NCBI GenBank assembly: GCA_029054245.1 | Contig: JAIDFQ010000042.1 | Coordinates: forward strand, 124,001-188,000 | Reading direction: 5' to 3' | Source: Lachnospiraceae bacterium | GTDB taxonomy: Bacteria; Bacillota; Clostridia; Lachnospirales; Lachnospiraceae | DNA length: 64,000 bases | In this document: piece by piece, positions 27,562 through 37,005 of the stretch | Layout: every line of letters begins with the position of its first letter | Position numbering within the stretch: position 1 is the stretch's first letter | The notes under the pieces: generated by a model | The model's input: only the letters and a program-made list of their open reading frames with translations | Told to the model about the DNA's origin: nothing | Databases searched by the model: none | Program-made: the position numbers and the translations under genes

Positions 27562-28440
27562 TTGAAAAAGAATAGTACAAGTACAAAAATATGGATTATT
27601 TTATTTCTGATTCCGACGGCAGTCGTATTCTGCCTGCTGTTTGCAGTACCGCTTTTTACGACAGTCATTTCAAGCTTTACGAAATGGAACGGAATGGAAC
27701 CAATGAAATTTGTGGGGCTGGATAATTATATTAAAATTTTTCAGTCCAAGGATTTTTTGACAGCGCTTAAAAATACCCTGATATGGGCAGCGGCAGCAGC
27801 CTTTATACATGTACCCTTTGGCGTCATTGTGGCGTTAGTGCTTTTTAGAAAAAGAAAGGGCTGGAAATTTGTCCGTTCTTCTTTTATGATTCCCAACATG
27901 ATTTCAAAGACGGCGCTTGCACTAATGTTTACCTTCATATTCAAGCCGGATGTGGGAATTTTAAATTCTTTTCTTCGGGGAATCGGTCTGGAAAAATGGA
28001 CCCACAACTGGCTACAGGAAGAAGCGACAGCGCTTTTCTCCATCACAAATATCTGGCTGTGGTATGCGGCGCTGATTACATTAATCACGTTTTCAGAGCT
28101 TACCATGCTCTCCTCAGAGCTGGCGGAATCAGCCAAAATAGACGGGGCAACGGATCTGCAGATTGATCTCTTGATATATTTACCGTTATTAAAACGGATT
28201 ATTGGAACTGGGGTAGTCATTGCGGTAGTAGGGGTGTTTAAGGAATTTGAAACCATCTTTATCACCACCAACGGAGGACCGGGCAATGCTACCATGAATC
28301 TGGCAATGATGATGTATAACAGAATCATGAATTCAAGCCAATATGGCTATGCAAATGCGCTGGGTGTACTTTTGCTTTTACTGTCAATTGGCGTTCTGGT
28401 GATTTGTAATAAACTGTTTGCAATGGATAAAGAAGATTAG
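27562..28440 (+). CDS. Carbohydrate ABC transporter permease, MalF/UgpA type
   Basis: This is a 292-residue protein starting at TTG 27562, five bases after GGAGG. It has six predicted hydrophobic segments and the coupling helix E-L-A-E-S-A-K-I-D-G-A-T-D-L-Q near residue 190-205, the EAA loop of binding-protein-dependent permeases. An F-I-T-T-N-G-G-P-G-N-A-T segment follows, typical of this half of CUT1 transporters. It pairs with the next gene. The binding protein upstream is broken, so the transporter probably lacks its own receptor unless another lipoprotein substitutes. No ATPase gene is nearby, and CUT1 systems often share MsmK. Confidence 0.87.
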   Translation: MKKNSTSTKIWIILFLIPTAVVFCLLFAVPLFTTVISSFTKWNGMEPMKFVGLDNYIKIFQSKDFLTALKNTLIWAAAAAFIHVPFGVIVALVLFRKRKGWKFVRSSFMIPNMISKTALALMFTFIFKPDVGILNSFLRGIGLEKWTHNWLQEEATALFSITNIWLWYAALITLITFSELTMLSSELAESAKIDGATDLQIDLLIYLPLLKRIIGTGVVIAVVGVFKEFETIFITTNGGPGNATMNLAMMMYNRIMNSSQYGYANALGVLLLLLSIGVLVICNKLFAMDKED

Positions 28441-28463
28441 AACGCTTCGGAATGGAGGTATAT

Positions 28464-29297
28464 ATGAAAAAGAAGCATAAGGCAGGAAAAACTGTCTATG
28501 AATATGCAGTCATGCTGATTGTTGTGTTTATCGCTCTGCTGCCGGTCGTCTGGGTGCTTGTTTCCTCATTTAAGACAAATAAGGAAATCCTTTCCTCATC
28601 CTTTTCTCTTCCCACCAGTCTGTATCTGGGAGGTTATAAGGAGGCATTGAGCAAAGTGAATATACCTGCACGGTTTTTAAATTCACTCATTGTAACATCT
28701 GTCAGTACTGTAATTGGTGTGACGATTTATGCTATGGCAGCGTATGTGCTTGCGAGGAAAAATTTTATTGGAAAAGGAATTATTTTTACAATATTCATTT
28801 CCTCTATGTTGATTCCCGGCAATGCGCTTTTACAGCCAATCTTCCTAATGATGGTTCGTATGGGGCTGTATGATACCAAAGCCGGTCTGATTTTGGTGTA
28901 CATAGGATTTGGGATGCCGATTTCATTGTTTTTATTAAGAAGCACCTTCCTTGGGTGTCCGAAGGAATTGGAGGAGGCAGCCGCTATAGAAGGAGCAGGT
29001 TTTTTAAGAACCTTCTGGTCGGTCATGCTGCCGCTTGCAAAACCGGCATTGAGCAGCTCAGCAATCCTGATGTTTCTTGGGAATTGGAATGAACTGGTCT
29101 TTGCGCTGCTTTTGACATCAAGCGAAAAGAACCGTACTCTGCCGCTGACCATGAAGTTTTTCACGACGACCTTCGGATTCGATTATTCTGCAATGCTTGC
29201 CGCTTTGGTGCTCTGCATGTTGCCTACGATTATCGTGTATTTGTTCTTGCAGAGGCAGATTATGGAAAGCATGATTGCCGGTGCGGTGAAAGGTTAA
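28464..29297 (+). CDS. Carbohydrate ABC transporter permease, MalG/UgpE type
   Basis: This is a 277-residue protein starting at 28464 because GGAGG lies 5 bases before that ATG; the ATG at 28452 overlaps the site itself. It has six membrane segments, the N-terminal V-S-S-F-K-T-N-K-E-I motif and the EAA loop E-E-A-A-A-I-E-G-A-G-F. It forms the second half of the CUT1 channel with the preceding protein. An esterase gene follows by 12 bases in the same transcript. Confidence 0.88.
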   Translation: MKKKHKAGKTVYEYAVMLIVVFIALLPVVWVLVSSFKTNKEILSSSFSLPTSLYLGGYKEALSKVNIPARFLNSLIVTSVSTVIGVTIYAMAAYVLARKNFIGKGIIFTIFISSMLIPGNALLQPIFLMMVRMGLYDTKAGLILVYIGFGMPISLFLLRSTFLGCPKELEEAAAIEGAGFLRTFWSVMLPLAKPALSSSAILMFLGNWNELVFALLLTSSEKNRTLPLTMKFFTTTFGFDYSAMLAALVLCMLPTIIVYLFLQRQIMESMIAGAVKG

Positions 29298-29309
29298 AAG
29301 GAGGAGATT

Positions 29310-30110
29310 ATGGCATTATTTCAGATATCATATCCATCAAAGGTTCTCAGAAAAGAGACTCTTTTAAGTGTCTGTCTTCCCAATGTACGTTACCAGGATG
29401 CTGCAAAGGAAGTTTATGATTGGAATAAAAAATTTGCTGTTTTATATCTTTTACATGGTGCAGGCGGCAATCATATGGATTGGATTCGCTATTCCTCTGT
29501 GGAGAGGCTGGCAGATGAATATCAGGTGGCAGTCGTGATGCCGTCTGTGGGATTGGGATTTTACACAGATATGAAGTATGGAAGTCCGTATTTTACGTAT
29601 GTGGCTGAAGAACTGCCCCGGTATATGGAGAAGGTCTTTCCCATTACCGATAATCCGGGGGAACGCTTTGCGGCAGGTCTTTCTATGGGAGGATACGGAG
29701 CGATGAAGCTTGGTCTTACTTTTCCTGAGCGTTTTGCTGCAGTGGCAAGCATGTCGGGGGTCCTGGATGTGGAAGGGCTTATGAAAAAAGAGGAACTGAC
29801 AAGAGAAATAGAGCTAGACCAAGTGCTCCGATGGTGCTATGGTGATTTTGTCGGAGCAAAAGCACAGGAAAATGATTTGTGTTCGCTATTAGAGCGTGCA
29901 GTAGAGCGTCAGATGAAACTTCCTAGAATCTTTCAGTGTGTGGGAACGGAAGACTTTCTGTATGAGATTAATCAAACATTTCTAAAAAAGGCAAAAGAGC
30001 TGGAAATTGATTTGGCATATGAGGAAGAACCCGGCATTCATGAATGGGATTATTGGGAAAAAAAGCTGTTCCGTGTTTTTGAATGGATGTTTTCAGAAAG
30101 GAAGGTATAG
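29310..30110 (+). CDS. Alpha/beta-hydrolase esterase (esterase D / EstA-like)
   Basis: This is a 266-residue hydrolase of the esterase family that includes tributyrin esterase and S-formylglutathione hydrolase. The nucleophile is in G-L-S125-M-G-G-Y-G, the oxyanion region is L-L-H-G-A-G-G-N, and the catalytic His is probably in the G-I-H-E-W-D-Y-W segment near the end. No signal peptide is visible, so it is cytosolic. As it lies in a sugar-transporter operon it probably removes acyl groups from an imported glycan or glycoside. An AAGGAGG site precedes the ATG. Confidence 0.85.
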   Translation: MALFQISYPSKVLRKETLLSVCLPNVRYQDAAKEVYDWNKKFAVLYLLHGAGGNHMDWIRYSSVERLADEYQVAVVMPSVGLGFYTDMKYGSPYFTYVAEELPRYMEKVFPITDNPGERFAAGLSMGGYGAMKLGLTFPERFAAVASMSGVLDVEGLMKKEELTREIELDQVLRWCYGDFVGAKAQENDLCSLLERAVERQMKLPRIFQCVGTEDFLYEINQTFLKKAKELEIDLAYEEEPGIHEWDYWEKKLFRVFEWMFSERKV

Positions 30111-30116
30111 CGAAAA

Positions 30117-30938
30117 ATGGATGGGGGATGGAAAGATTATTACCAGTGCCGCGTAATAGAAGATCGAACCTGGCTAATCAGAGATTTGTATGGTGATTAC
30201 TGCTATCTTCTGGAAGGAGAGGAAAGTGCTCTGCTAATCGATGCAGGAATCGGTCTCCCGGGATTTGAGGAAGCGATAAGGCAGCTGACAGATAAGCAAG
30301 TCAGGGTCTTATTGACCCACGGGCATCTGGACCATATTGGCGGCTGCGGATACTGGCAGGAAGTTTTGATTCATGAAAAGGAGATTTCCACTTTTGGTAT
30401 GCACCAAAATGCTGGTTATAGACAGATTATACGAGGGCTTACCGAGGAGGTGGGATTAAAGCTTAAGGAGGAAGCAGTTAAGAGCTGTATCAACATAAAA
30501 ATCCCTCAGAAAATAAATTTTATCAAGGAAAAGGACGTAGAGCAGGAAATTGACCTGGGTGGACGCCGGTTAATCATAATTGAGACACCCGGACATACAG
30601 AAGGAAGTGTCTGTTTGTGGGAGCCAGAAAGAGAAACGCTCTACAGCGGAGACACGATTTGTGAAAATCGGGTCATGTTGTCTTTTCCGGAATCCTGCAG
30701 CGCAAAGTGCTATTATACGAGTCTCAACAAACTGGCTGCTATTCAGGACAAAATACAGAAAATATATGCAGGTCATAATAGGATTCCTATTTCTCCTGCA
30801 TGGATAGGACATTTTATGGACTGTGCGGCAGCGCTTGCGGGGAATCAGAATATGGGGCGGATGAAAGAGACAAATTCTGTTTTTGGAAAATGCCAGATCT
30901 TTAAGGTCGGAATTGCAGAACTGACCTGTCACATATAA
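30117..30938 (+). CDS. MBL-fold metallo-hydrolase
   Basis: This is a 273-residue metallo-beta-lactamase-fold protein. The metal motif is T-H68-G-H70-L-D72-H73-I-G-G. Later ligands are in T-P-G-H-T-E-G-S-V (near residue 160) and Y-S-G-D-T-I-C-E, followed by Y-A-G-H-N. This set fits glyoxalase II-like hydrolases and general phosphodiesterase or thioesterase members. It follows the esterase by 6 bases and belongs to the same operon; its substrate is unknown. The region beyond it up to 31131 holds the pgi promoter. Confidence 0.82.
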   Translation: MDGGWKDYYQCRVIEDRTWLIRDLYGDYCYLLEGEESALLIDAGIGLPGFEEAIRQLTDKQVRVLLTHGHLDHIGGCGYWQEVLIHEKEISTFGMHQNAGYRQIIRGLTEEVGLKLKEEAVKSCINIKIPQKINFIKEKDVEQEIDLGGRRLIIIETPGHTEGSVCLWEPERETLYSGDTICENRVMLSFPESCSAKCYYTSLNKLAAIQDKIQKIYAGHNRIPISPAWIGHFMDCAAALAGNQNMGRMKETNSVFGKCQIFKVGIAELTCHI

Positions 30939-31048
30939 AAAGGAGTAATATGGCACGAGTATATAAATGAAAAATTTTGAGATAATAAAAAAACCCTTGC
31001 TCTTTAAGAAACCCGCTGTTTTGAATTTATGTGATTTTAGCAAAATTC

Positions 31049-31077
31049 TTGAAAAACTCGGTTTCTTTTGTTACACT
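31049..31077 (+). promoter_or_regulatory. Predicted promoter for pgi
   Basis: TTGAAA (31049-31054) and TACACT (31072-31077) are separated by 17 bases. Transcription would start about 50 bases before the pgi start codon. Confidence 0.5.
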
Positions 31078-31131
31078 TAGAACTGGGAAATATTGTGAAA
31101 AACATTTTTTAGTGCAAAAGGAGCGAATATT

Positions 31132-32478
31132 ATGAACAAAGTGACATTTGATTACTCCAAGGCAGCTTCCTTTATAGGAGATCATGAAGTAGAATCCATG
31201 AAAAAGCTGGCTATGGATGCAAAAGAGCTGCTGGTTTCCAAAACCGGGGCAGGAAATGATTTCCTTGGATGGATTGACCTTCCTGTAGACTATGACAAAG
31301 AGGAATTTGATAGGATTAAGAAGGCAGCAGCAAAGATCCAGAGCGATTCAGAGGTCCTTCTGGTAATCGGTATCGGCGGGTCTTACCTAGGTGCAAGAGC
31401 AGCCATCGAATTTTTAAGACACAGTTTCTACAATACGGTAAGCAAGGAAATCAGAAAAACACCTGAAATTTACTTTGTAGGAAATTCCATCAGTTCCACT
31501 TATATCAGACATTTAATGGATGTGATTGGTGACAGAGATTTCTCCATCAATATGATCAGCAAGTCGGGAACCACCACAGAGCCTGCCATTGCATTCCGCG
31601 TATTCAAAGAAATGATGGAAAAGAAATATGGCAAGGAAGAGGCAGCAAAGAGAATCTATGCCACCACAGACAAGGCAAGGGGATCTCTCAAGAGTCTTGC
31701 TACAGAGGAAGGTTACGAGAGCTTCGTGGTACCGGACGATGTGGGAGGACGTTTCTCCGTTCTCACAGCGGTAGGTCTGCTTCCCATTGCAGTAAGCGGC
31801 GCTGATATTGACAAGCTTATGGAAGGCGCACAGGCAGGACGCAAGGCTGCACTGGAAAATGATTTTGAAGACAACGATGCAGTGAAGTATGCAGCGCTGC
31901 GCAATATTCTCCTTAGAAAAGGGAAAGGAATTGAAATTCTTGCAAACTATGAACCTAGTGTCCATTATGTTTCAGAGTGGTGGAAACAGCTTTATGGAGA
32001 GAGCGAAGGCAAGGATCAGAAGGGAATTTTCCCTGCAAGCGTTGATCTGACCACAGACCTGCACTCTATGGGACAGTTTATTCAGGACGGTTCCAGAAAT
32101 ATGTTTGAAACGGTCATCAATATTGAGACCAGCAGAGAAGAGATTATTCTGCAGGAAGAGCCGGTAGATCTTGACGGATTGAATTATCTTGCAGGTAAGA
32201 GCGTTGACTTTGTAAACAAGAGCGCTATGAATGGTACCATTCTTGCCCATACAGATGGACAGGTACCGAACTTTATGGTTACCGTTCCTTTCGTAAATGA
32301 ATTTTATTTAGGACAGTTATTCTACTTCTTTGAGTTTGCCTGCGGTGTAAGTGGGTATCTGCTTGGGGTAAATCCTTTTAACCAGCCTGGTGTGGAAAGC
32401 TACAAGAAGAACATGTTCGCCCTCCTCGGTAAGCCGGGATATGAGGCACAGAGAGAGGAACTGCTTAAGAGATTATAA
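31132..32478 (+). CDS. pgi: Glucose-6-phosphate isomerase
   Basis: This 448-residue glycolytic enzyme interconverts glucose 6-phosphate and fructose 6-phosphate. It matches the short Gram-positive form: [12 protein letters not shown] near residue 80, [10 protein letters not shown] near 143-152 (phosphate and active-site loop), and the C-terminal [14 protein letters not shown] signature with the catalytic lysine. It is transcribed alone behind its own promoter with an AAAGGAGCG site. Confidence 0.96.
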   Translation: MNKVTFDYSKAASFIGDHEVESMKKLAMDAKELLVSKTGAGNDFLGWIDLPVDYDKEEFDRIKKAAAKIQSDSEVLLVIGIGGSYLGARAAIEFLRHSFYNTVSKEIRKTPEIYFVGNSISSTYIRHLMDVIGDRDFSINMISKSGTTTEPAIAFRVFKEMMEKKYGKEEAAKRIYATTDKARGSLKSLATEEGYESFVVPDDVGGRFSVLTAVGLLPIAVSGADIDKLMEGAQAGRKAALENDFEDNDAVKYAALRNILLRKGKGIEILANYEPSVHYVSEWWKQLYGESEGKDQKGIFPASVDLTTDLHSMGQFIQDGSRNMFETVINIETSREEIILQEEPVDLDGLNYLAGKSVDFVNKSAMNGTILAHTDGQVPNFMVTVPFVNEFYLGQLFYFFEFACGVSGYLLGVNPFNQPGVESYKKNMFALLGKPGYEAQREELLKRL

Positions 32479-32508
32479 TTTAACGATTGTATGATGCATC
32501 GGTAATGG

Positions 32509-32536
32509 ATACCCGGAGGAGTCTTCTTCCGGGTAT
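32509..32536. terminator. Hairpin after pgi, weak terminator
   Basis: ATACCCGGA (32509-32517) pairs with TCCGGGTAT (32528-32536) across an 10-base loop. No T run follows, so termination may be inefficient. Confidence 0.45.
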
Positions 32537-32645
32537 TGCTATATGCGCAGATCCGTGCATAGGCAGTATGCCGCCAAAGCACGCACGAATCGCGCGGCGA
32601 TAGGGGAAATCTTCCCTGCTCGATTGTAAAAGGAAGGAAAGATCT

Positions 32646-33338
32646 ATGAATAAGATTTTGATTATAGATGATGATAAAGAATTATGTGCGCTTATTAAGC
32701 AAAGCATTTTGGTGGAAAATATGGAAGCTGATGTCTGCCATACGGGAAAAGACGGCTTGATGAAGTTAAGAGAAAACAAATATCAGACAGTCCTTTTAGA
32801 TGTTATGATGCCCGGTATGGATGGGTTTGAAACATTAGAGCAGATCCGGGCAGAAAGCAAGGTTCCTATTCTGATGCTTACGTCCAGAGGCGACAGCATA
32901 TCAAAGATACGAGGTCTGCGCGCAGGGGCGGATGATTATCTGTCAAAGCCTTTTTTAATGGATGAGCTGATTGCCCGCATGGTATCGCTGGTAAGACGAT
33001 ACACACGCTTCAACCCTATGGAGGGGAAACTTAAGACGTTAAATTTTGATGGACTTTCCATTGATTTAGATGCCCGCTGTGTTACTACAGAAAGCGGAAC
33101 TTTTGAACTGCCAAAAAAAGAATTTGACCTACTTTTGTTTTGCGCTGAAAATCAGGGGAAGATTCTGACAAAACAGCGGATTTATGAAGAGGTGTGGGGA
33201 GAAGAATACTGCTTTGATGACAGCAATATTATGGCGATAATCAGCCGGTTGCGGAAAAAGCTGGAGGAAAACCCCGGAAATCCCAAGTACATCCAGACGG
33301 TGAAAGGAATCGGCTATCGTTTTAATAAGGAGGTATGA
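32646..33338 (+). CDS. OmpR-family response regulator
   Basis: This 230-residue regulator has a receiver domain (I-I-D-D-D-K-E-L, acceptor in V-L-L-D-V-M-M-P, and L-S-K-P-F) at 1-115. The winged-helix DNA-binding domain with T-K-Q-R-I-Y-E-E-V-W-G and Y-I-Q-T-V-K-G-I-G-Y-R follows at about 130-228. It pairs with the kinase gene 3 bases downstream. Four 11-bp-spaced direct repeats before the downstream ABC genes are its likely targets. The cassette resembles lantibiotic and bacitracin resistance loci of Firmicutes. Confidence 0.92.
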   Translation: MNKILIIDDDKELCALIKQSILVENMEADVCHTGKDGLMKLRENKYQTVLLDVMMPGMDGFETLEQIRAESKVPILMLTSRGDSISKIRGLRAGADDYLSKPFLMDELIARMVSLVRRYTRFNPMEGKLKTLNFDGLSIDLDARCVTTESGTFELPKKEFDLLLFCAENQGKILTKQRIYEEVWGEEYCFDDSNIMAIISRLRKKLEENPGNPKYIQTVKGIGYRFNKEV

Positions 33339-33341
33339 CCA

Positions 33342-34265
33342 TTGTACATGGAATTAATCGTTATCCTTTCAATAGCGGCTGCTGGGGCTTCTGTCACAGG
33401 ATCCTTCCTGATGATCCGGCGTGTAAAAAAACAGATTGCAGAAATGGAAGAAGTGCTAAGAGACGTAAAAAAGGGAAATGGAAACAGGCGTATCTTGGCA
33501 GCATCGCAGGAACTGACGGCGCCGCTTGCCTATGAAATCAACGAGATCATTGTGTCCTATGAAGACAAAATCGTATCCCTTCAACAGACGGAGGAAACCA
33601 ACAAACAGTTGATGACAAGCCTTTCCCATGATGTGAGGACGCCCCTTACCACACTGATCGGCTATCTTGATGCTGTGCATAGGGGAGTCGTTGTGGGAAA
33701 AGACCTTGAAGACTATATGGAAACTGCCCGCCGGAAAGCCCATGATTTGAAGGCATACATCGACATGCTCTTTGACTGGTTCAAGCTGAACTCCAACGAG
33801 TTTATTTTAAAGACAACGGTGGTTGAAGCGGCAGAGCTGACCAGAAACATTTTGATTGATTGGATCCCAATTTTTGAAGACAAACAAATGGAGTATACCA
33901 TCGATATTCCAGAACAGCCTTTTTGCGTCAAACTGGATGCGGACGGTTATATGCGGGTTCTCAATAATCTCATATCAAATGTGCTCTCCCATGCGCAAGC
34001 AGATAAGATTAAGATTGCATTGGCAAAACAAAACAGAAATGTAAAGATTTTTTTATCAGACAATGGAACAGGCATTGAGAAGGAAGACCTAAAGCATATT
34101 TTTGAACGACTTTATAAATGCGATAAGGGCAGAAGTGAAAAAGGTAGCGGTTTAGGATTAGCCATCGTATACCAGTTGGTTAAGAGAATGAACGGCGAGG
34201 TGACGGTGGAAAGCGAACCGGGAAAAGGAACCGTTTTTATACTTACTTTTCCTTTAGCAGGATGA
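33342..34265 (+). CDS. Sensor histidine kinase of the peptide-resistance module
   Basis: This is a 307-residue kinase. The TTG at 33342 lies 8 bases after GGAGG; an in-frame ATG at 33348 is the alternative. One N-terminal membrane helix (about 3-22) is followed directly by a helical linker, the H-box S-L-S-H-D-V-R-T-P-L-T-T-L, an N-box (N-L-I-S-N-V-L-S-H) and the G-boxes D-N-G-T-G-I and G-S-G-L-G-L-A-I. There is almost no extracellular domain, so it is an intramembrane-sensing type that may respond to the ABC proteins or peptides in the membrane. Confidence 0.9.
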   Translation: MYMELIVILSIAAAGASVTGSFLMIRRVKKQIAEMEEVLRDVKKGNGNRRILAASQELTAPLAYEINEIIVSYEDKIVSLQQTEETNKQLMTSLSHDVRTPLTTLIGYLDAVHRGVVVGKDLEDYMETARRKAHDLKAYIDMLFDWFKLNSNEFILKTTVVEAAELTRNILIDWIPIFEDKQMEYTIDIPEQPFCVKLDADGYMRVLNNLISNVLSHAQADKIKIALAKQNRNVKIFLSDNGTGIEKEDLKHIFERLYKCDKGRSEKGSGLGLAIVYQLVKRMNGEVTVESEPGKGTVFILTFPLAG

Positions 34266-34276
34266 AAAGTAAAAAT

Positions 34277-34330
34277 GCAAGGTTCGTGCAAGGTTGCGGC
34301 AAGGTTAATGTAAGATTGGCATGATAGAAT
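34277..34330 (+). promoter_or_regulatory. Four 11-bp-spaced direct repeats plus -10: response-regulator operator
   Basis: GCAAGGTT occurs at 34277, 34288 and 34299, and a variant, GTAAGATT, at 34310. The period is exactly 11 bp, so all copies face the same side of the helix. The last copies occupy the -35 position of a promoter whose -10 is TAGAAT (34325-34330). This is the layout of an OmpR-type activator site, here preceding the ABC exporter genes. Confidence 0.65.
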
Positions 34331-34385
34331 AAAGCATGTAAAGCCGCCAAAGAAATTGAAGGTGGTAAGATAAGGAGGTTTAGAT

Positions 34386-35309
34386 ATGCCAGAGTATATC
34401 ATAGAAACGAAAAATCTTACAAAAAAATATGGCGCGCAAAAAAGCGTTGCAAGCTTAAATATCCATGTGCAGAAAGGAAGGATTTACGGTCTGCTTGGAA
34501 GAAACGGAGCCGGAAAGACCACCACCATGAAAATGCTTCTTGGATTAACCGCTCCCACGTCCGGTGAGATTAGAATCTGGGGAAAGTCTTTGCGGGGGAA
34601 TGAAAAAAAAATTCTGCCCCGTATTGGAAGCCTGATTGAGTCCCCCGGTTTTTATCCCAATTTGACGGGTACGGAGAATCTACGCATTTTTGCGACTCTT
34701 CGGGGTGTGCCCAATAGCCATGCCATTGAAGATGCACTAAATCTGGTGGGTCTGCCTTACAAGGATAAGAAGTTGTTTTCCCAATATTCCCTTGGTATGA
34801 AGCAGCGGCTGGCGATAGCGCTTGCAATCATGCATGACCCAGAACTTTTGATTTTAGACGAACCGATCAATGGACTGGATCCAATTGGAATTGCTGAGGT
34901 GCGTTCCTTTATCCGGCAGTTATGCGATGAAAGGGGGAAAACAATCTTAATTTCCAGCCACATCCTCTCTGAGATTTCTCTTTTGGCTGACGATATCGGC
35001 ATTATCGATCATGGAGCACTGTTGGAGGAGGAAAGCCTTGCCCGGCTGGAACAAAAAAGCAATAAGCACATCCACTTTACGCTTGGGGATACGGCGCAGG
35101 CGGCAAGGATTTTGGAACTTCAATTTCAGGAAAATCAGTTTTCCATACAGGATGACCACAATCTGCAGGTCCATAATCTTGCCATACCTGTGGGCAGGAT
35201 GGTTACGGCTTTTGTGGAAAACGGGCTGGAAGTATCGGAGGCGCATACCTGCGAAGAGAGTCTGGAGGATTACTTCAAACGGATTACGGGAGGTGAGGGC
35301 ATTGCTTAG
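34386..35309 (+). CDS. ABC transporter ATPase, lantibiotic/bacitracin immunity (LanF/BcrA-like)
   Basis: This is a 307-residue single-domain ATPase. Walker A G-R-N-G-A-G-K-T-T is near residue 38, the signature Y-S-L-G-M-K-Q-R is near 138, and Walker B L-L-I-L-D-E-P is followed by I-N-G-L-D-P-I-G-I. The opening and the I-G-S-L-I-E-S-P-G-F-Y-P-N-L-T segment are characteristic of LanF/BcrA proteins that expel peptide antibiotics from the membrane. A GGAGG site precedes the ATG and the gene overlaps the first permease by 8 bases. Confidence 0.9.
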   Translation: MPEYIIETKNLTKKYGAQKSVASLNIHVQKGRIYGLLGRNGAGKTTTMKMLLGLTAPTSGEIRIWGKSLRGNEKKILPRIGSLIESPGFYPNLTGTENLRIFATLRGVPNSHAIEDALNLVGLPYKDKKLFSQYSLGMKQRLAIALAIMHDPELLILDEPINGLDPIGIAEVRSFIRQLCDERGKTILISSHILSEISLLADDIGIIDHGALLEEESLARLEQKSNKHIHFTLGDTAQAARILELQFQENQFSIQDDHNLQVHNLAIPVGRMVTAFVENGLEVSEAHTCEESLEDYFKRITGGEGIA

Positions 35310-36075
35310 ATTAATCACCTGTGAATTTTGGAAAATAAAACGAAGAAAATTATTTCAGGCGGCGTTTCTAACGACCTTTATAGTGCCGCTACTCTATGCC
35401 ATGATTTTATCGGATACGGATCTGGATGTTATGATGTCGGTTGTAAGGGAAGAAAATGGTTTTCTGATTCTGATTCCCCTGTCTGTTATATTAGCTGCTA
35501 ATCTCTTTTTTGAAGAACATGACCATGATACATTAAAAAATCTGATGTGTATTCCGGTTTCAAAGAACAGGCTGGCTTTGGCAAAATTTGTGGTGATTCT
35601 TCTTTTTGACGTGGGCTATATGCTTGCCGGATATGGAATTGCTATTTTGCTTACAGCTGTGGCAGGCGTCCCGCTTACCGGCTGGGGGCTGCAGCTTTTC
35701 CTTACCCTAGGAACCGGAGTCCTGCTCTGGGCGGCAGCAATGCCCTGTATCTTTTTGGTGGTGTGGTGTAATAAATCTTATATTATTTCTGTAATAATTG
35801 CATTTGCTTATACCGTATTAAATTATATTCTCCATATCAACGACCGATTTATAATGGTACCTCTGGGGCTCAATGCTGCCACCTTTCTTCCGGTTCCCGT
35901 TATTTTTCGATGGATATATCAGTTTCATTCAATAGATGGGGAAATTATGCGTGAATTTTATCATCGGTTTAGTCCATATTTTATTTCAACCCCGGCAGTT
36001 TTTGGGATACTGATTGGTGAAGCAGCGGTTTTCATGCTGTTAATGATGAAGGTTTATCAAAAACAAAACGTATAA
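35302..36075 (+). CDS. ABC-2 type permease, LanE-like immunity subunit
   Basis: This is a 257-residue protein starting at TTG 35302, inside the 3' end of the ATPase gene and 6 bases after GGGAGGTG. An open frame extends further upstream but would lie within the ATPase gene. Six hydrophobic segments are visible. The N-terminus L-R-L-I-T-C-E-F-W-K-I-K-R resembles the E-x-x-K-x-K-R start of LanE/LanG and BcrB permeases. It probably forms a heterodimer with the next protein. Confidence 0.85.
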   Translation: MLRLITCEFWKIKRRKLFQAAFLTTFIVPLLYAMILSDTDLDVMMSVVREENGFLILIPLSVILAANLFFEEHDHDTLKNLMCIPVSKNRLALAKFVVILLFDVGYMLAGYGIAILLTAVAGVPLTGWGLQLFLTLGTGVLLWAAAMPCIFLVVWCNKSYIISVIIAFAYTVLNYILHINDRFIMVPLGLNAATFLPVPVIFRWIYQFHSIDGEIMREFYHRFSPYFISTPAVFGILIGEAAVFMLLMMKVYQKQNV

Positions 36076-36089
36076 GGAGGCGAAGCACA

Positions 36090-36902
36090 ATGTTACGGAT
36101 GATCAAAACGGAGTTTATAAAGATAAAAAGATATCATATTCTGTTGATTGGCTTGATTGGCATGCTGTGTGCGCCATTACTTCAGCTATTTTCGCAAATG
36201 GCCGTGAATGAGGAATATAAAAGACCGAATTTTGATTTTGCCGCGCTGGCGGAGATGACCGTATGGGGAAGTGCACAGGTCTTTATGCCAGCATTATTTA
36301 CTTTAATTGGAGGCTATTTGATCAGCAGGGAATATACAGACGATACCTTAAAAAATATACTGACCGTTCCCGTTTCCTTTAGAAAGTTTCTGGCAGGAAA
36401 GCTGGTCGCAATCGGGCTGCTGGCGGTGCTCTTTGGCGTCTACCTTTTTGGCGTGACGGTGGCGGTGGGAATTTTAACGGGGCTTCCCAATATAAAGATT
36501 CCCATCCTGGCAATTGCACTGCTTCAAATGATGGGGCTTGCTTTCTGGATTTATATTGTGGTTCTGCCGATTATTGTCATTTGCAGCAGAAAGCCGGGAA
36601 TGTTTATGGGGGGTTCCGTCATGGCATTTCTTGCAGGATATTGCATCCTTTTCTTCAAGTCGGGACTGCTTCGGCAAGTATATCCTTTTTCGGCGGCTTT
36701 GACGATGATTGGATTTGATACTACGTCTTATACTGGGACATCAAATAAAGGAAGTGTTTTGCTGGCAATGGTTTCATTGGGGGGGATGCTGCTGATTGCC
36801 GTGCTGCTTACCAGTGGCGCTAGGGCGCCAGAGGATGCTCATAAGAAAGAAAAATCAAAGGGCAGGGGAATTACTTTGCGTGCTGCGCAACAAAGAAAAT
36901 AA
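36090..36902 (+). CDS. ABC-2 type permease, LanG-like immunity subunit
   Basis: This is a 270-residue permease 14 bases after the first one, with an AAGGAGG site. It also begins M-I-K-T-E-F-I-K-I-K-R and contains six hydrophobic segments, with Y-T-D-D-T-L-K-N-I-L-T-V-P between helices 2 and 3, a motif shared by both permeases (D-H-D-T-L-K-N-L in the other). The basic C-terminal tail is cytosolic. Together with the ATPase it makes a LanFEG-type exporter. No lanthipeptide biosynthesis genes are nearby, so the role is resistance rather than producer immunity. Confidence 0.87.
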   Translation: MLRMIKTEFIKIKRYHILLIGLIGMLCAPLLQLFSQMAVNEEYKRPNFDFAALAEMTVWGSAQVFMPALFTLIGGYLISREYTDDTLKNILTVPVSFRKFLAGKLVAIGLLAVLFGVYLFGVTVAVGILTGLPNIKIPILAIALLQMMGLAFWIYIVVLPIIVICSRKPGMFMGGSVMAFLAGYCILFFKSGLLRQVYPFSAALTMIGFDTTSYTGTSNKGSVLLAMVSLGGMLLIAVLLTSGARAPEDAHKKEKSKGRGITLRAAQQRK

Positions 36903-37005
36903 AAGAATGGACGGGAGGACATGAAGGGGCTTTTGTCTATGGAATAGTTGCCAGAGAGGGGATTGTCAAGTAAAGGATCTGTTTACAAACGAAAGTGAAG
37001 CGCAT

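Noticed and set aside
35011-35301. Longer start of the first LanE-like permease inside the ATPase gene
   Set aside because: The region overlaps the ATPase gene almost fully and encodes Trp/Arg-rich noise; the TTG at 35302 has a proper ribosome binding site.
32646-36902. Lanthipeptide biosynthetic cluster
   Set aside because: Only regulator, kinase and exporter genes are present; there is no precursor, LanB/LanC/LanM or protease gene.
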